From NCBI GenBank assembly GCA_022865305.1, contig JALHSP010000060.1, positions 1 to 64,000 of the forward strand: 64,000 nt of DNA. Reading direction: 5' to 3'. The notes beneath the pieces are model-generated. The model ran no database searches. It saw nothing but the letters and a program-made list of their open reading frames with translations, and had not been told where the DNA came from. Positions 36,608 through 46,088 of this stretch are shown here, piece after piece; position 1 is the first letter of the stretch; each line of letters opens with the position of its first letter. The translations under genes and the position numbers were made by a program. This stretch comes from Bacteroidales bacterium (GTDB lineage: Bacteria > Bacteroidota > Bacteroidia > Bacteroidales > VadinHA17).

Positions 36608-37027
36608 TTATTTTGTTGTTTCTTCAACTTCTTTATTTTTACTGTCAAGCACAAGGGTTACATGGTTTGATCTTTTTCTTAACCTGTAAGCTCTGCCCTG
36701 AGGGGCTGTTTGAAGTCTTTTCATCATCCGTCCACCATCAACATGAATGTTTTTCACATAGAGGTTGCTTTCTTCAACCCTGACACCTTCATTCTTTGCC
36801 TGCCAGTTTGCTATAGCTGAAAGTAAAAGTTTTTCCAGCCGCCGTGATGCTTCCTGGGAACTGTACTTAAGTATATCAAGTGCTTTGTTAACATCCTTTC
36901 CACTTATCAGATCAGTGACAAGTCTCATCTTTCGCGGAGAGGTAGGACAGTTTCTGAGAATTGCCTGATACCTGCTTTTTGAGGCCTCTTTTCTCTTTTC
37001 AGCTGTATTTCTTTTTCTTGCACCCAT
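36608..37027 (-). CDS. rplV: Ribosomal protein L22
   Basis: This 139-residue exit-tunnel protein has [20 protein letters not shown] near the start and the tunnel hairpin around [21 protein letters not shown] short charged tail ([12 protein letters not shown]) extends the C-terminus. It lies 31 bp after rpsS. Confidence 0.97.
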   Translation of the reverse strand: MGARKRNTAEKRKEASKSRYQAILRNCPTSPRKMRLVTDLISGKDVNKALDILKYSSQEASRRLEKLLLSAIANWQAKNEGVRVEESNLYVKNIHVDGGRMMKRLQTAPQGRAYRLRKRSNHVTLVLDSKNKEVEETTK

Positions 37028-37058
37028 TTATATTAGTTTTTCAATGTTACATTACAGG

Positions 37059-37322
37059 TTATTTGTTACCGGAGTGGCCTCTGAAAGTACGTGTTGGCGC
37101 AAATTCCCCAAGCTTATGACCTACCATATTCTCAGTAATGTAAACAGGGATAAATTTGTTCCCGTTATGAACTGCAATGGTATGTCCTACAAAGTCAGGT
37201 GAGATAACGGATCTTCTTGACCATGTCTTAACCACTGATTTCTTCTGCCCCTCATTCATCTCAAGAATTCTCTTCTCAAGTTTAAAGTCAATAAAAGGGC
37301 CTTTCTTTATGGATCTGCTCAT
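37059..37322 (-). CDS. rpsS: Ribosomal protein S19
   Basis: This 87-residue 30S head protein begins [20 protein letters not shown] and contains [20 protein letters not shown] and the end [16 protein letters not shown]. It lies 10 bp after rplB. Confidence 0.98.
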   Translation of the reverse strand: MSRSIKKGPFIDFKLEKRILEMNEGQKKSVVKTWSRRSVISPDFVGHTIAVHNGNKFIPVYITENMVGHKLGEFAPTRTFRGHSGNK

Positions 37323-37332
37323 GATAAATCAG

Positions 37333-38157
37333 TTATTTTTTCCTTCTTTCAATAATAAATTTTGCAGAATACTTCTTCTTGTCCCTGGTCTTAAAGCCTT
37401 TTGCAGGAATACCTCTGCGCGATCTCGGATGTCCGCCGGAAGCTTTTCCTTCACCGCCACCCATAGGGTGATCTACAGGGTTCATAGCAACACCCCTGAC
37501 TCTTGGACGACGCCCCTGCCACCGTGAACGTCCGGCTTTCCCGGATTTTTCAAGGTTATGATCGGGGTTGGAAACTGTTCCTATTGTAGCGCGGCAGCTG
37601 GTAAGGACCAACCTTGTCTCGCCTGAAGGAAGCTTTATGGTTGCATATTTACCTTCACGGGCTGACAGCTGTGCATAGGTTCCTGCACTCCTGGCCAGAG
37701 CTCCGCCTTTCCCCGGCTTCAGCTCAATGTTGTGAACAATAGTACCTAGTGGTATATCATTTAGAAACATATTATTCCCAACCTCAGGTGAAGCATTTTT
37801 CCCTGACATTATTTTTTGTCCCACCTGAAGACCTAAAGGAGCAACAATATATCTTTTCTCACCATCCTTATAAACAACCAGTGCAATTCTCGATGAACGG
37901 TTAGGGTCGTATTCGATCGTTTTTACTGTTGCCTGTATCCCGTCTTTATCACGCAGGAAATCAATTATTCTGTACATCCTCTTATGACCGCCTCCGATGT
38001 ATCTCATGGTCTGTTTGCCGTTAACATTCCTTCCTCCGGTTTTTCTTTGCGGTCGGAGGAGGGATTTCTCCGGCATAGTGCTTGTGATATTGTCAAAAGC
38101 ACTGATTATCTTGTGTCTCTGACCTGGTGTTACAGGTTTGATCTTTCTGACTGCCAT
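37333..38157 (-). CDS. rplB: Ribosomal protein L2
   Basis: This core 50S protein near the peptidyl transferase centre has 274 residues. It begins [17 protein letters not shown] and contains [16 protein letters not shown] and the highly conserved [20 protein letters not shown] segment with its essential histidine. It lies between rplW and rpsS. Confidence 0.98.
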   Translation of the reverse strand: MAVRKIKPVTPGQRHKIISAFDNITSTMPEKSLLRPQRKTGGRNVNGKQTMRYIGGGHKRMYRIIDFLRDKDGIQATVKTIEYDPNRSSRIALVVYKDGEKRYIVAPLGLQVGQKIMSGKNASPEVGNNMFLNDIPLGTIVHNIELKPGKGGALARSAGTYAQLSAREGKYATIKLPSGETRLVLTSCRATIGTVSNPDHNLEKSGKAGRSRWQGRRPRVRGVAMNPVDHPMGGGEGKASGGHPRSRRGIPAKGFKTRDKKKYSAKFIIERRKK

Positions 38158-38163
38158 CCTGGT

Positions 38164-38457
38164 TTAAATATTGCTATAGAAATCTATTTTGTTTCCTTCG
38201 GCAAGAGTGATCACTGCCTTTTTAGTAGCAGCTGCCTTTCCTGTCAGAAGGCCTGATTTTGTATTACGGGTTTTTATTTTCCCGCCATATCGCATCGTAT
38301 TTACCGATACAACTGTAACGCCGTACAATTCTTCAACGGCTTTCTTAATTTGTAACTTATTTGCGTTTTTAGCAACGAGAAAACCGAAGCGGTTAAATTT
38401 ATCGCCCTGGTGTGTCATCTTTTCCGTTACAATCGGTTTAAGTAAAATATTCATCAC
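38164..38457 (-). CDS. rplW: Ribosomal protein L23
   Basis: This 97-residue protein sits at the tunnel exit and docks SRP and trigger factor. It has ILLKPIVTEKMTHQGDKFNR and FGFLVAKNANKLQIKKAVEE, then VVSVNTMRYGGKIKTR. Two adjacent ATG codons leave a one-residue start ambiguity. It lies 10 bp after rplD. Confidence 0.97.
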   Translation of the reverse strand: MMNILLKPIVTEKMTHQGDKFNRFGFLVAKNANKLQIKKAVEELYGVTVVSVNTMRYGGKIKTRNTKSGLLTGKAAATKKAVITLAEGNKIDFYSNI

Positions 38458-38467
38458 TCAAAGTTTA

Positions 38468-39097
38468 CTAGTTTTCAAATGTTGCCTGTAAAACGTCAAC
38501 TGCACTCTCAACAAGGACTAAAGTTGAAGCCTTCATTATTTCGTATGTATTTAATTCATTGGCAGTTACAACTTCAACCCCTTGTACATTTCGGGATGAC
38601 AAATATATATTATTATTTTGTTCCGGTAAAACAAACAGTAATTTTTTATTTGCGATATTCAGGTTATCTCCCATTTTGATCATCTCCTTTGTTTTCGGAG
38701 CTTCGAAAGAGAAATCTTCCAGAATAATAATGTTGTTCGATGAAGCTTTATAGGAAAGGGCCGATTTTCTTGCCAGTTCCTTCACTTTCTTATTAAGCTT
38801 GAAGCCGTAATACTTTGGTTTCGGGCCAAATACGCGACCTCCTCCTCTGAATAACGGATTTTTTATACTACCCGCACGTGCTGTACCGGTTCCTTTTTGT
38901 CTTTTTATTTTTCTGGTGCTTCCTGAAACCTCTCCACGCTCTTTTGATTTGTGGGTACCCTGACGCTGATTTGCCATGAACTGTTTTGTATCCAGATAAA
39001 TGGCATGGTCGTTAGGTTCAATACCGAAAATAGAATCATTAAGATTAACTTTTCTTCCGGTTGCTTTACCATTAATATCAAGAATCGCTAATTCCAT
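38468..39097 (-). CDS. rplD: Ribosomal protein L4
   Basis: This 209-residue tunnel-wall protein autoregulates S10 operons in enterobacteria. It contains [19 protein letters not shown], the [20 protein letters not shown] loop and [19 protein letters not shown]. Its ATG shares one base with the rplC stop (TAATG), which suggests coupled translation. Confidence 0.98.
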   Translation of the reverse strand: MELAILDINGKATGRKVNLNDSIFGIEPNDHAIYLDTKQFMANQRQGTHKSKERGEVSGSTRKIKRQKGTGTARAGSIKNPLFRGGGRVFGPKPKYYGFKLNKKVKELARKSALSYKASSNNIIILEDFSFEAPKTKEMIKMGDNLNIANKKLLFVLPEQNNNIYLSSRNVQGVEVVTANELNTYEIMKASTLVLVESAVDVLQATFEN

Positions 39098-39717
39098 TAT
39101 TTTGTAATTATTACGTAACCACCTTTCGGACCGGGAACTGATCCTTTAACAATAATTATATCATTCTCAGCCATAAGCTTCATAACTCTCATGCTGATTG
39201 CCATTACCTTATTTCCGCCTGTCCTGCCTGCCATTCTCATACCGGGAAGAACTCTTGAAGGGAATGATGAAGCTCCCAACGAACCGGGTGCCCTGCCCCT
39301 GTTATGCTGTCCGTGGGTCTGTCCTCCGACCCCACTGAAGTTATGACGTTTAACGACACCCTGGAATCCTTTTCCTTTAGACCAGCCTCTGACATCGACC
39401 CAGTTATCCGGTCTGAAAAGCTCGGCTGTAAGCACTTCACCCTCTTTTACCTGTCCTTCATTAAAGCCGTCAAACTCAATGAGTTTTCTTTTGGGAGTTG
39501 TGTTAACTTTTTTGAAGTGCCCCATTTCAGCTTTTGTGGTATGCTTTTCCTTTTTTTCATCGAATCCAAGCTGCACAGCAAAGTAGCCATCCTTTTCTTT
39601 GGTTTTTATCTGGGTGACAACGCAAGGGCCAGCCTGCAACACCGTACAAGAAACATTCTTCCCATCTTTATCAAAAATGGAGGTCATTCCTACTTTTATT
39701 CCAATTAATCCCTGCAT
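39097..39717 (-). CDS. rplC: Ribosomal protein L3
   Basis: This assembly-initiating 50S protein has 206 residues. It begins [20 protein letters not shown] and contains [40 protein letters not shown] and [13 protein letters not shown]. It lies 21 bp after rpsJ. Confidence 0.98.
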   Translation of the reverse strand: MQGLIGIKVGMTSIFDKDGKNVSCTVLQAGPCVVTQIKTKEKDGYFAVQLGFDEKKEKHTTKAEMGHFKKVNTTPKRKLIEFDGFNEGQVKEGEVLTAELFRPDNWVDVRGWSKGKGFQGVVKRHNFSGVGGQTHGQHNRGRAPGSLGASSFPSRVLPGMRMAGRTGGNKVMAISMRVMKLMAENDIIIVKGSVPGPKGGYVIITK

Positions 39718-39738
39718 CTTTCTTTTGATTTACTGGTT

Positions 39739-40044
39739 TCACACTTTAATTTCTACTTCTACCCCGCTGGGAAGCTCAAGCTTCATAAGAGCGTCGATGG
39801 TCTTGGGAGTCGAGCTGTAAATATCCAGAAGCCTTTTATAGGATGAAAGCTGAAATTGCTCCCTAGACTTTTTATTTACAAACGGCGAACGAAGAACCGT
39901 ATAAATCTTTTTGTGGGTAGGAAGCGGAATAGGACCGCTAACCACTGCACCAGTAGATTTTACTGTTTTTACAATCTTCTCTGCAGATTTATCTACGAGG
40001 TTATGATCGTAAGATTTCAGTTTAATACGAATTTTCTGACTCAT
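39739..40044 (-). CDS. rpsJ: Ribosomal protein S10
   Basis: This 101-residue 30S head protein is also NusE in antitermination. It begins [20 protein letters not shown] and has [20 protein letters not shown] and [15 protein letters not shown]. It starts 2 bp after fusA, joining the str and S10 operons into one unit. Confidence 0.98.
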   Translation of the reverse strand: MSQKIRIKLKSYDHNLVDKSAEKIVKTVKSTGAVVSGPIPLPTHKKIYTVLRSPFVNKKSREQFQLSSYKRLLDIYSSTPKTIDALMKLELPSGVEVEIKV

Positions 40045-40046
40045 CT

Positions 40047-42149
40047 TTAAAATATTTTTCCTTTTGTAATTTCAACTATTCTGTTTGCTATTTCCTCAGG
40101 AACCTCCTCGTAATGTGAGAACTCCATTGTCGAAGTTGCTCTTCCAGAGGTCAGTGTACGAAGAACTGTTACATAGCCAAACTTTTCGGCCAGAGGTACT
40201 TTTGCTCTTACTACTCTTGAACCTGCTTTAGATTCCATACCCTCTACCTTGCCCCTTCTCCTGTTGAAATCGCGTATTACATCCCCGACATATTCTTCAG
40301 GAGTAACAACTTCCGTTGACATTATTGGCTCAAGAAGAACCGGATTGCATTTTCCGGCAAACCGTCTGAATGCCTGTTTGGCAGCAATTTCAAATGAAAG
40401 GGCATCGGAATCAACAGGATGGAATGAACCGTCTTTTAATATTACCTTAAGACTATCGAGGGGGAAACCTGCGAGAGGACCATTTGACATCGCTTCGCGG
40501 AATCCTTTTTCTACTGAGGGAATGTATTCTTTCGGCACATTTCCCCTTTTTATTTCATTCACAAACTGTAAGCCCCTTATACCATTATCAGCTGGCATTA
40601 ATTCTACTGTAATGTCAGCATATTTCCCTCTACCCCCGGTTTGTTTCTTAAATACCTCGCGGAACTCGGCAGAAATTGTAATAGCCTCTTTATATGCAAC
40701 CTGGGGAGGACCCTGATTACATTCAACATTGAATTCTCTTTTCAGCCTGTCAATAAGGATTTCAAGATGCAACTCGCCCATGCCGTTAATTATTGTCTGT
40801 CCGCTGTCGGGATCAACTTTGACCTGGAATGTAGGATCTTCTTCGGACAGTTTACCTAGTGCCAGCGATAATTTGTCAAAGTCCGCCTGTGTCTTCGGTT
40901 CAATTGCTACACCGATTACCGGTTCCGGGAAATCCATCGTTTCAAGTAAAATTGGCTTATGGATGGCACAAAGAGTATCTCCTGTTTTTAGTTCTTTAAA
41001 TCCAACTCCGGCACCTATATCACCGGCTGAAATATTATCTATAGGATTCTGCTTATTGGCATGCATCCGGAAAAGACGGTTGATTCTTTCCCTTTTCCCC
41101 GTACGTGCGTTGAGTACTGTGTCTCCGGCATGAAGTATTCCAGAATAAACCCGCAGAAAAACAAGTCTTCCGACAAATGGATCCGTTGCTATTTTAAAGG
41201 CAAGAGCCGCAAGTGGTGCTTCATCATCGGGTTCACGAGTAATCTCATTGTCATTCCTTGGATCAAATCCTTCGATGGTACCTTTATCAACAGGAGAAGG
41301 AAGAAATGCAACTATCGAATCAAGAAGGCTCTGTATACCCTTATTTTTCAAAGCAGCTCCGCAAATTACCGGAACAGATGATCCGCTGACAGCAGATTTC
41401 CTCAAAGCTGTTAATATTTCTTCTGCTGTAATTGATTCATGATCTTCAATGTATCTCTCCAGTAATGTATCGTCAACCTCAGCTAGAGCTTCAACCAGCT
41501 TTCCTCTCCATTCTTCGGCTTCATCAACCATGTCTGAAGGTACATCTTCGATTTCAAACCTTGTACCGGTCTCCTCATCGTTATAATATACAATTGCCTT
41601 CATTTTTACCAGATCGATGACACCCGTAAAGTTTTCCTCTGCCCCTATTGGTATCTGAACAGGAACAGGATGGGCATCAAGTTTTTCTTTGATCTGGTAG
41701 ATAACACTCAGGAAATCAGCCCCTGTACGATCCATCTTATTAATAAAGGCAATTCTTGGTACACCATATTTATCAGCCTGTCGCCATACTGTTTCAGATT
41801 GTGGTTCAACCCCGCCTACGGCACAAAATACGGCAACTGCTCCATCGAGCACCCTCAGAGATCTTTCGACCTCAACAGTAAAATCAACATGCCCGGGAGT
41901 ATCAATAATGTTAATCTTAAAATCCTCACCGTTGTATTTCCAGTAAGTTGTTGTTGCAGCTGAAGTAATTGTAATACCCCTTTCCTGTTCCTGAATCATC
42001 CAGTCCATCTGGGCATTACCATCATGCACTTCGCCCATGCGATGTGTACGACCCGTGTAAAACAGAATACGCTCTGTCGTTGTGGTCTTACCGGCATCGA
42101 TGTGGGCCATGATTCCGATGTTTCTGGTATATTTCAGGTTCTTATCCAT
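40047..42149 (-). CDS. fusA: Elongation factor G
   Basis: This GTPase drives translocation and, with RRF, ribosome recycling. It has 700 residues and five domains. The G motifs are intact: G1 [17 protein letters not shown]3 DTPGHVDF and G4 NKMD (in [10 protein letters not shown]). Domain IV has the usual [13 protein letters not shown] and [16 protein letters not shown] stretches. It is the canonical str-operon copy between rpsG and rpsJ, in contrast to the divergent EF-G-like gene 1.3 kb away. Confidence 0.98.
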   Translation of the reverse strand: MDKNLKYTRNIGIMAHIDAGKTTTTERILFYTGRTHRMGEVHDGNAQMDWMIQEQERGITITSAATTTYWKYNGEDFKINIIDTPGHVDFTVEVERSLRVLDGAVAVFCAVGGVEPQSETVWRQADKYGVPRIAFINKMDRTGADFLSVIYQIKEKLDAHPVPVQIPIGAEENFTGVIDLVKMKAIVYYNDEETGTRFEIEDVPSDMVDEAEEWRGKLVEALAEVDDTLLERYIEDHESITAEEILTALRKSAVSGSSVPVICGAALKNKGIQSLLDSIVAFLPSPVDKGTIEGFDPRNDNEITREPDDEAPLAALAFKIATDPFVGRLVFLRVYSGILHAGDTVLNARTGKRERINRLFRMHANKQNPIDNISAGDIGAGVGFKELKTGDTLCAIHKPILLETMDFPEPVIGVAIEPKTQADFDKLSLALGKLSEEDPTFQVKVDPDSGQTIINGMGELHLEILIDRLKREFNVECNQGPPQVAYKEAITISAEFREVFKKQTGGRGKYADITVELMPADNGIRGLQFVNEIKRGNVPKEYIPSVEKGFREAMSNGPLAGFPLDSLKVILKDGSFHPVDSDALSFEIAAKQAFRRFAGKCNPVLLEPIMSTEVVTPEEYVGDVIRDFNRRRGKVEGMESKAGSRVVRAKVPLAEKFGYVTVLRTLTSGRATSTMEFSHYEEVPEEIANRIVEITKGKIF

Positions 42150-42183
42150 CTTTTAATTTTCCTGCAGCTGCCCTGATAATCAG

Positions 42184-42660
42184 TTAAAACCGGAAATGAG
42201 CAAAAGCTTTGTTTGCTTCCGCCATCCGGTGAGTATCTTCCTTCTTCTTGTATGCACCGCCCTCAAGTTTATAAGCAGCCATCAGTTCTGCAGCAAGTCT
42301 TTCAGCCATTGAGTGACCGGTCCTCTTGCGTGCAAAGGAGATCATGTTTTTCATGCTGATGCTTACTTTACGGTCAGACCGTATTTCCATCGGTACCTGA
42401 AAAGTGGCACCTCCCACCCGGCGTGCTTTGACTTCAACCTGGGGAGTAACATTTTCGAGAGCCTGCTTAAATATTTCAAGCGGGGTTTTCCCTTCGCTCT
42501 TAAATTTATCACTGACAATTTCAAGGGAGTCGTAAAAAATTTTAAAAGCGAGGTTCTTCTTACCATTAAACATAAGATTATTAACAAACCTTGTTACATA
42601 CGGATCATTAAATTTTGGATCCGGCAACAGAATCCTCTTCTTTGGTTTTGTTTTTCTCAT
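42184..42660 (-). CDS. rpsG: Ribosomal protein S7
   Basis: This 158-residue 16S binder organises the 30S head. It has [40 protein letters not shown] and [20 protein letters not shown]. It lies 22 bp after rpsL and 34 bp before fusA. Confidence 0.98.
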   Translation of the reverse strand: MRKTKPKKRILLPDPKFNDPYVTRFVNNLMFNGKKNLAFKIFYDSLEIVSDKFKSEGKTPLEIFKQALENVTPQVEVKARRVGGATFQVPMEIRSDRKVSISMKNMISFARKRTGHSMAERLAAELMAAYKLEGGAYKKKEDTHRMAEANKAFAHFRF

Positions 42661-42682
42661 TATCTTATTCCTTTAACTGTTG

Positions 42683-43057
42683 TTATTTCTTTGGTCTTTT
42701 TGCACCATATTTTGATCGCCTCTGTGTACGGCCATCAACTCCTGAGGTATCAAGAGCACCACGTACAAGGTGGTAACGAACGCCAGGGAGATCTTTTACC
42801 CTTCCACCCCTGATAAGCACGATAGAGTGCTCCTGGAGATTATGACCCTCTCCGGGAATATAAGCGTTAACTTCTTTCTGGTTTGTAAGTCTTACCCTGG
42901 CAACCTTCCTCATAGCTGAATTTGGCTTTTTCGGTGTTGTAGTATATACTCTTACACAAACACCTCTTCTTTGAGGACATGAATCGAGAGCAGGAGCCTT
43001 ACTTTTATCAATCAGTCTCTTCCTTCCTTTTCTTACTAACTGCTGAATTGTTGGCAT
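42683..43057 (-). CDS. rpsL: Ribosomal protein S12
   Basis: This 124-residue decoding-centre protein begins [20 protein letters not shown]. The streptomycin-linked lysines appear wild type in [12 protein letters not shown] and [13 protein letters not shown]. It is the first gene of the superoperon, 46 bp downstream of a promoter-like element. Confidence 0.98.
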   Translation of the reverse strand: MPTIQQLVRKGRKRLIDKSKAPALDSCPQRRGVCVRVYTTTPKKPNSAMRKVARVRLTNQKEVNAYIPGEGHNLQEHSIVLIRGGRVKDLPGVRYHLVRGALDTSGVDGRTQRRSKYGAKRPKK

Positions 43058-43103
43058 ATTTCCAATTATTTAAGCATTAAATTTTACTTGAAAAAATGGT
43101 TCG

Positions 43104-43136
43104 CAAAGGTATTATTTTTATTTCATTATTAACAAA
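43104..43136 (-). promoter_or_regulatory. Bacteroidota promoter for the ribosomal superoperon
   Basis: On the minus strand TTTG (43133-43136) is followed after 21 bp by TACCTTTG (43104-43111), matching the TTTG/TAnnTTTG pattern. The transcript would start near 43097, leaving a leader of about 40 nt before rpsL. Confidence 0.6.
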
Positions 43137-43407
43137 CAAGTCTGCTGTTTTTTATATTACATTGTATATCATACATTTAAGACAACTGACTATTTTCAAT
43201 AATCAGCTCTTAAAGCATTTTTAAAATATATAACTTAAAAAATGTAAGTTATTAACAGGTTCCTTCCCGACTTTTCCCGACGGAAAATATTTTATAAACT
43301 TACCTGTGAAAGAAAAACCGGTACTCCTGCATTTCAAAAAACTGGTGCAAAGAAAACAAAAAATCTGTAATTCTGCTCTCTTTCTTAAACTGTTTTTAAA
43401 AAATTAT

Positions 43408-43415
43408 TAATTTTG
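43408..43415 (+). promoter_or_regulatory. Bacteroidota -7 element for the EF-G-like gene
   Basis: TAATTTTG matches TAnnTTTG, 57 bp upstream of the ATG. No good -33 element is seen at the expected spacing. Confidence 0.4.
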
Positions 43416-43472
43416 TCCCCTCAAAATCATCCTAAATAATTAATAAATACTAAATAAAATATCCGGATAATT

Positions 43473-45629
43473 ATGAAAACATACCAGATAGACCAGATAA
43501 AGAACATTGCTATTATAGGTAATTCCGGGTCAGGGAAGACAATCCTGGCCGAGGCGATGCTCTTTAACGGAGGAATTATTGAAAGACGGGGAACAATCGA
43601 GGGACAAAATACTGTTTCCGATTATCGTCCGATAGAACATGAGAACGGAAACTCAATCTTTTCAACGGTTCTTTATACTGAATTTCAGAATAAGAAAATA
43701 AATATTCTTGATACTCCCGGTCTCGATGATTTCAGCGGTGGAGTTATTTCTTCGCTCTATGCAGCTGATACTGCTGTTATGACAATCAATGTTCAGAATG
43801 GTGTCGAAGTTGGATCAGAAATACATTTCCGTCATGCAGAGAAAGTTCATAAGCCTCTTATTCTGGTGATTAATGGTCTGGATCATGAAAAATCACATTT
43901 CGAGAAAGCAGTTGAAATGATGAAGGAGAGGTTCGGAAATAATGTAACTCTTGTTCAGTATCCTGTAAACGAAGGTGTGGGATTCAATTCAATAATTGAT
44001 GTTCTTGGGATGAAAATGCTCCAGTATCAGAAAGATGGAGGAGCAGCTAAAGTAGTTGATATACCTGCTGACCAGAAAAACAAAGCAGAGGAGTTGCACA
44101 ATGCTCTTGTTGAAAAAGCAGCCGAGAGCGATGAATCTCTGATGGAGCTCTTTTTTGCAAACGATAAGCTTACCGAGGAAGAAATAAGAAAAGGAATTGC
44201 AAAAGGACTGTTAACAAGGGCTATGTTCCCGGTTTTTTGTACTTCGGGCAAAAATAATATCGGTGTGGAACGCCTCATGGAATTCATTGTCAGCGAAGCA
44301 CCATCAATAACTGATATGCCTGTTCCAAAAAACAGCAAGGGAAACGAAGTTAAGCCTAATCCTGCCGGACCAGCATCTGTTTATGTATTCAAATCTTCCA
44401 TTGAAGAGCATATCGGTGAAATCAACTACTACCGTGTCTATTCAGGAAAAATTACTGAAAACCTCGATGTCATTAACTATAATAACAGCACCAAGGAAAG
44501 GCTGTCACAACTGTTTGTATGTGCAGGTAAAAACAGGACAAGAGTGCCGGAACTTCATACAGGTGATATCGGTGCTATCGTGAAACTCAAAAACACAAAA
44601 ACAGATCATACTTTAAATGTATCAGGCAATGACTGGAGATATGAAGGAGTAAGATTCCCTGACCCAAAATACCGTACAGCAATAAAGGCACAAAGTGAAA
44701 GTGATGATGAAAAGCTGGGAGAGGCTCTGAATAAGCTTCATCTTGAGGATCCCACAATTATAATTGAATATTCCAAAGAACTGAAACAAATTATTGTTCA
44801 CGGACAGGGGGAATATCATTTAAATATAATGAAATGGCATCTTGATAATATCTATAAGATACCGACAAACTTTAATCCCCCAAAAATACCTTATCGTGAG
44901 ACAATTACAAAAGCAGCCCAGGCTGATTACAGACATAAAAAACAATCAGGTGGTGCAGGCCAGTTCGGAGAAGTACATATGATTATTGAACCTTACGTGG
45001 AGGGATCACCAGAACTGACTATGCAGAAGTTCGGAGGGAAAGAAATAAAACTCTCAGTAAGAAACAAGGATGAGATTGATCTTGATTGGGGGGGAAAGCT
45101 TATTTATTGTAACTGCATTGTAGGCGGGTCTATCGATGCCAGGTTCATGCCTGCAATACTTAAAGGGATCATGGAGAAAATGGAAGTTGGTCCGCTGACA
45201 GGATCATATGCTCGTGATATCAGGGTTTACGTTTATGACGGCAAAATGCACCCGGTCGATTCAAATGAAATATCTTTCAGGCTGGCAGGCCGAAATGCAT
45301 TCAGCCAGGCATTCAAAAATGCAAATCCGAAAATTCTGGAGCCTGTATATGATGTTGAAATAATGGTTCCATCCGATCGTATGGGTGATGTCATCAGCGA
45401 CCTGCAAGGCCGCCGTGGAATGGTGCTCGGTATGGCTAGCGAAAAGAGGTTCGAGGTAATCAAGGCAAGGGTGCCACTGGCAGAAATGAATAAGTACTCT
45501 ACAGCCCTGAGCTCAATAACCGGCGGACGTGCCATGTACACAATGAAATTTGCAGAATATGTCCAGGTTCCTGGTGATGTCCAGGAGGCTGTTATAAAGG
45601 CTTATACTGAAGAAGAGGAAGAAGAATAG
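43473..45629 (+). CDS. EF-G-like translational GTPase (EF-G2 type) with altered G3 and G4
   Basis: This 718-residue protein has the EF-G five-domain plan. G1 is intact (GNSGSGKTILAEAML). G3 reads DTPGLDDFSGG, with Leu where canonical EF-G has the catalytic His. G4 reads NGLD instead of NKxD. Domain III-V regions are recognisable (GQGEYHLNIMKWHLDNI, MHPVDSNEISFRLAGRNA, GRRGMVLGM). The C-terminus ends in six glutamates. EF-G2-type paralogues in other bacteria also depart from the consensus, so it may act slowly or in a special step. It diverges from rpsL, and a REP-like element begins right after its stop codon. Confidence 0.87.
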   Translation: MKTYQIDQIKNIAIIGNSGSGKTILAEAMLFNGGIIERRGTIEGQNTVSDYRPIEHENGNSIFSTVLYTEFQNKKINILDTPGLDDFSGGVISSLYAADTAVMTINVQNGVEVGSEIHFRHAEKVHKPLILVINGLDHEKSHFEKAVEMMKERFGNNVTLVQYPVNEGVGFNSIIDVLGMKMLQYQKDGGAAKVVDIPADQKNKAEELHNALVEKAAESDESLMELFFANDKLTEEEIRKGIAKGLLTRAMFPVFCTSGKNNIGVERLMEFIVSEAPSITDMPVPKNSKGNEVKPNPAGPASVYVFKSSIEEHIGEINYYRVYSGKITENLDVINYNNSTKERLSQLFVCAGKNRTRVPELHTGDIGAIVKLKNTKTDHTLNVSGNDWRYEGVRFPDPKYRTAIKAQSESDDEKLGEALNKLHLEDPTIIIEYSKELKQIIVHGQGEYHLNIMKWHLDNIYKIPTNFNPPKIPYRETITKAAQADYRHKKQSGGAGQFGEVHMIIEPYVEGSPELTMQKFGGKEIKLSVRNKDEIDLDWGGKLIYCNCIVGGSIDARFMPAILKGIMEKMEVGPLTGSYARDIRVYVYDGKMHPVDSNEISFRLAGRNAFSQAFKNANPKILEPVYDVEIMVPSDRMGDVISDLQGRRGMVLGMASEKRFEVIKARVPLAEMNKYSTALSSITGGRAMYTMKFAEYVQVPGDVQEAVIKAYTEEEEEE

Positions 45630-45767
45630 CACGTACTCACCCCCTTCCTTCGCTCCGCTCGGTATTCCCCCTCTCTGCTCACGCAAAGAGGGGGAAACTG
45701 TTAATATTCAATCCATTGCGCCCCCCTCTTTACGAAGTAGAGAGGGGGGCGGGGGGGTGAGTACATG
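45630..45767. repeat. REP-like compound element, site B
   Basis: This element runs from CACGTACTCACCCCC (45630-45644) to the inverted GGGGGTGAGTACATG (45753-45767). Inside are two further GC-rich hairpins: CCCCCTCT/AGAGGGGG around 45684-45712 and CCCCCCTCT/AGAGGGGGG around 45721-45749. It fills nearly all of the gap between the EF-G-like stop codon and the convergent PII-like gene, so it may also end both transcripts. Confidence 0.8.
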
Positions 45768-45771
45768 AGAA

Positions 45772-46065
45772 CTACACCGTCTTTACCACATCCCACACAA
45801 ATGCCCTGATACCGACATCCTCATTGATGGAGTCTATCTTTTTTACTTTATCAAGGACTTTATAAACGAGATTATCATCGATAATGGTCAGGACACTCTT
45901 ATTGATTTCCGGCCAGGCATGTGTCCCCAGGTGAGGAACACCGGTATTGCTGCCCCTCCCCTGCACATTTTCCCATAATGTATAACCTTTAATACCCAAT
46001 TTATCAAGCATATACTCAACTTTCTCAGTATTCGCCTGGTTGTATATTATCATTATTGCTTTCAT
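45772..46065 (-). CDS. PII-like, PG0541-type transporter-associated protein
   Basis: This small cytosolic protein has 97 residues. It opens MKAIMIIYNQANTEKVEYML and contains KGYTLWENVQGRGSNTG, which resembles the T-loop region of PII-like proteins. It ends GIRAFVWDVVKTV. Bacteroidota homologues are encoded beside RND efflux genes. It is the last gene of the tetR-tolC-adaptor-RND unit, 23 bp after the pump gene. The Tyr uridylylation site of true GlnB is not apparent. A regulatory role on the pump is inferred from context. Confidence 0.75.
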   Translation of the reverse strand: MKAIMIIYNQANTEKVEYMLDKLGIKGYTLWENVQGRGSNTGVPHLGTHAWPEINKSVLTIIDDNLVYKVLDKVKKIDSINEDVGIRAFVWDVVKTV

Positions 46066-46088
46066 ATTCAATCATTTTTCTTTAAAAA

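Larger units (their letters stand above)
43058..43472. other. Divergent rpsL / EF-G-like intergenic region
   Basis: This 415-bp AT-rich region contains the promoter-like elements for rpsL and the EF-G-like gene. An 8-bp inverted repeat, ATAACTTA/TAAGTTAT with a 7-nt spacer, lies at 43230-43252, and a short direct repeat TTCCCGAC occurs twice near 43264-43282. No ORF or RNA gene is seen. Confidence 0.55.

Noticed and set aside
43058..43472. Ribosomal-protein leader RNA upstream of rpsL
   Set aside because: The likely leader is only about 40 nt and shows no stable structure.
43473..45629. Recent duplication of fusA
   Set aside because: The two proteins differ strongly in the G motifs and throughout, so this is an ancient EF-G-like paralogue rather than a local duplication.
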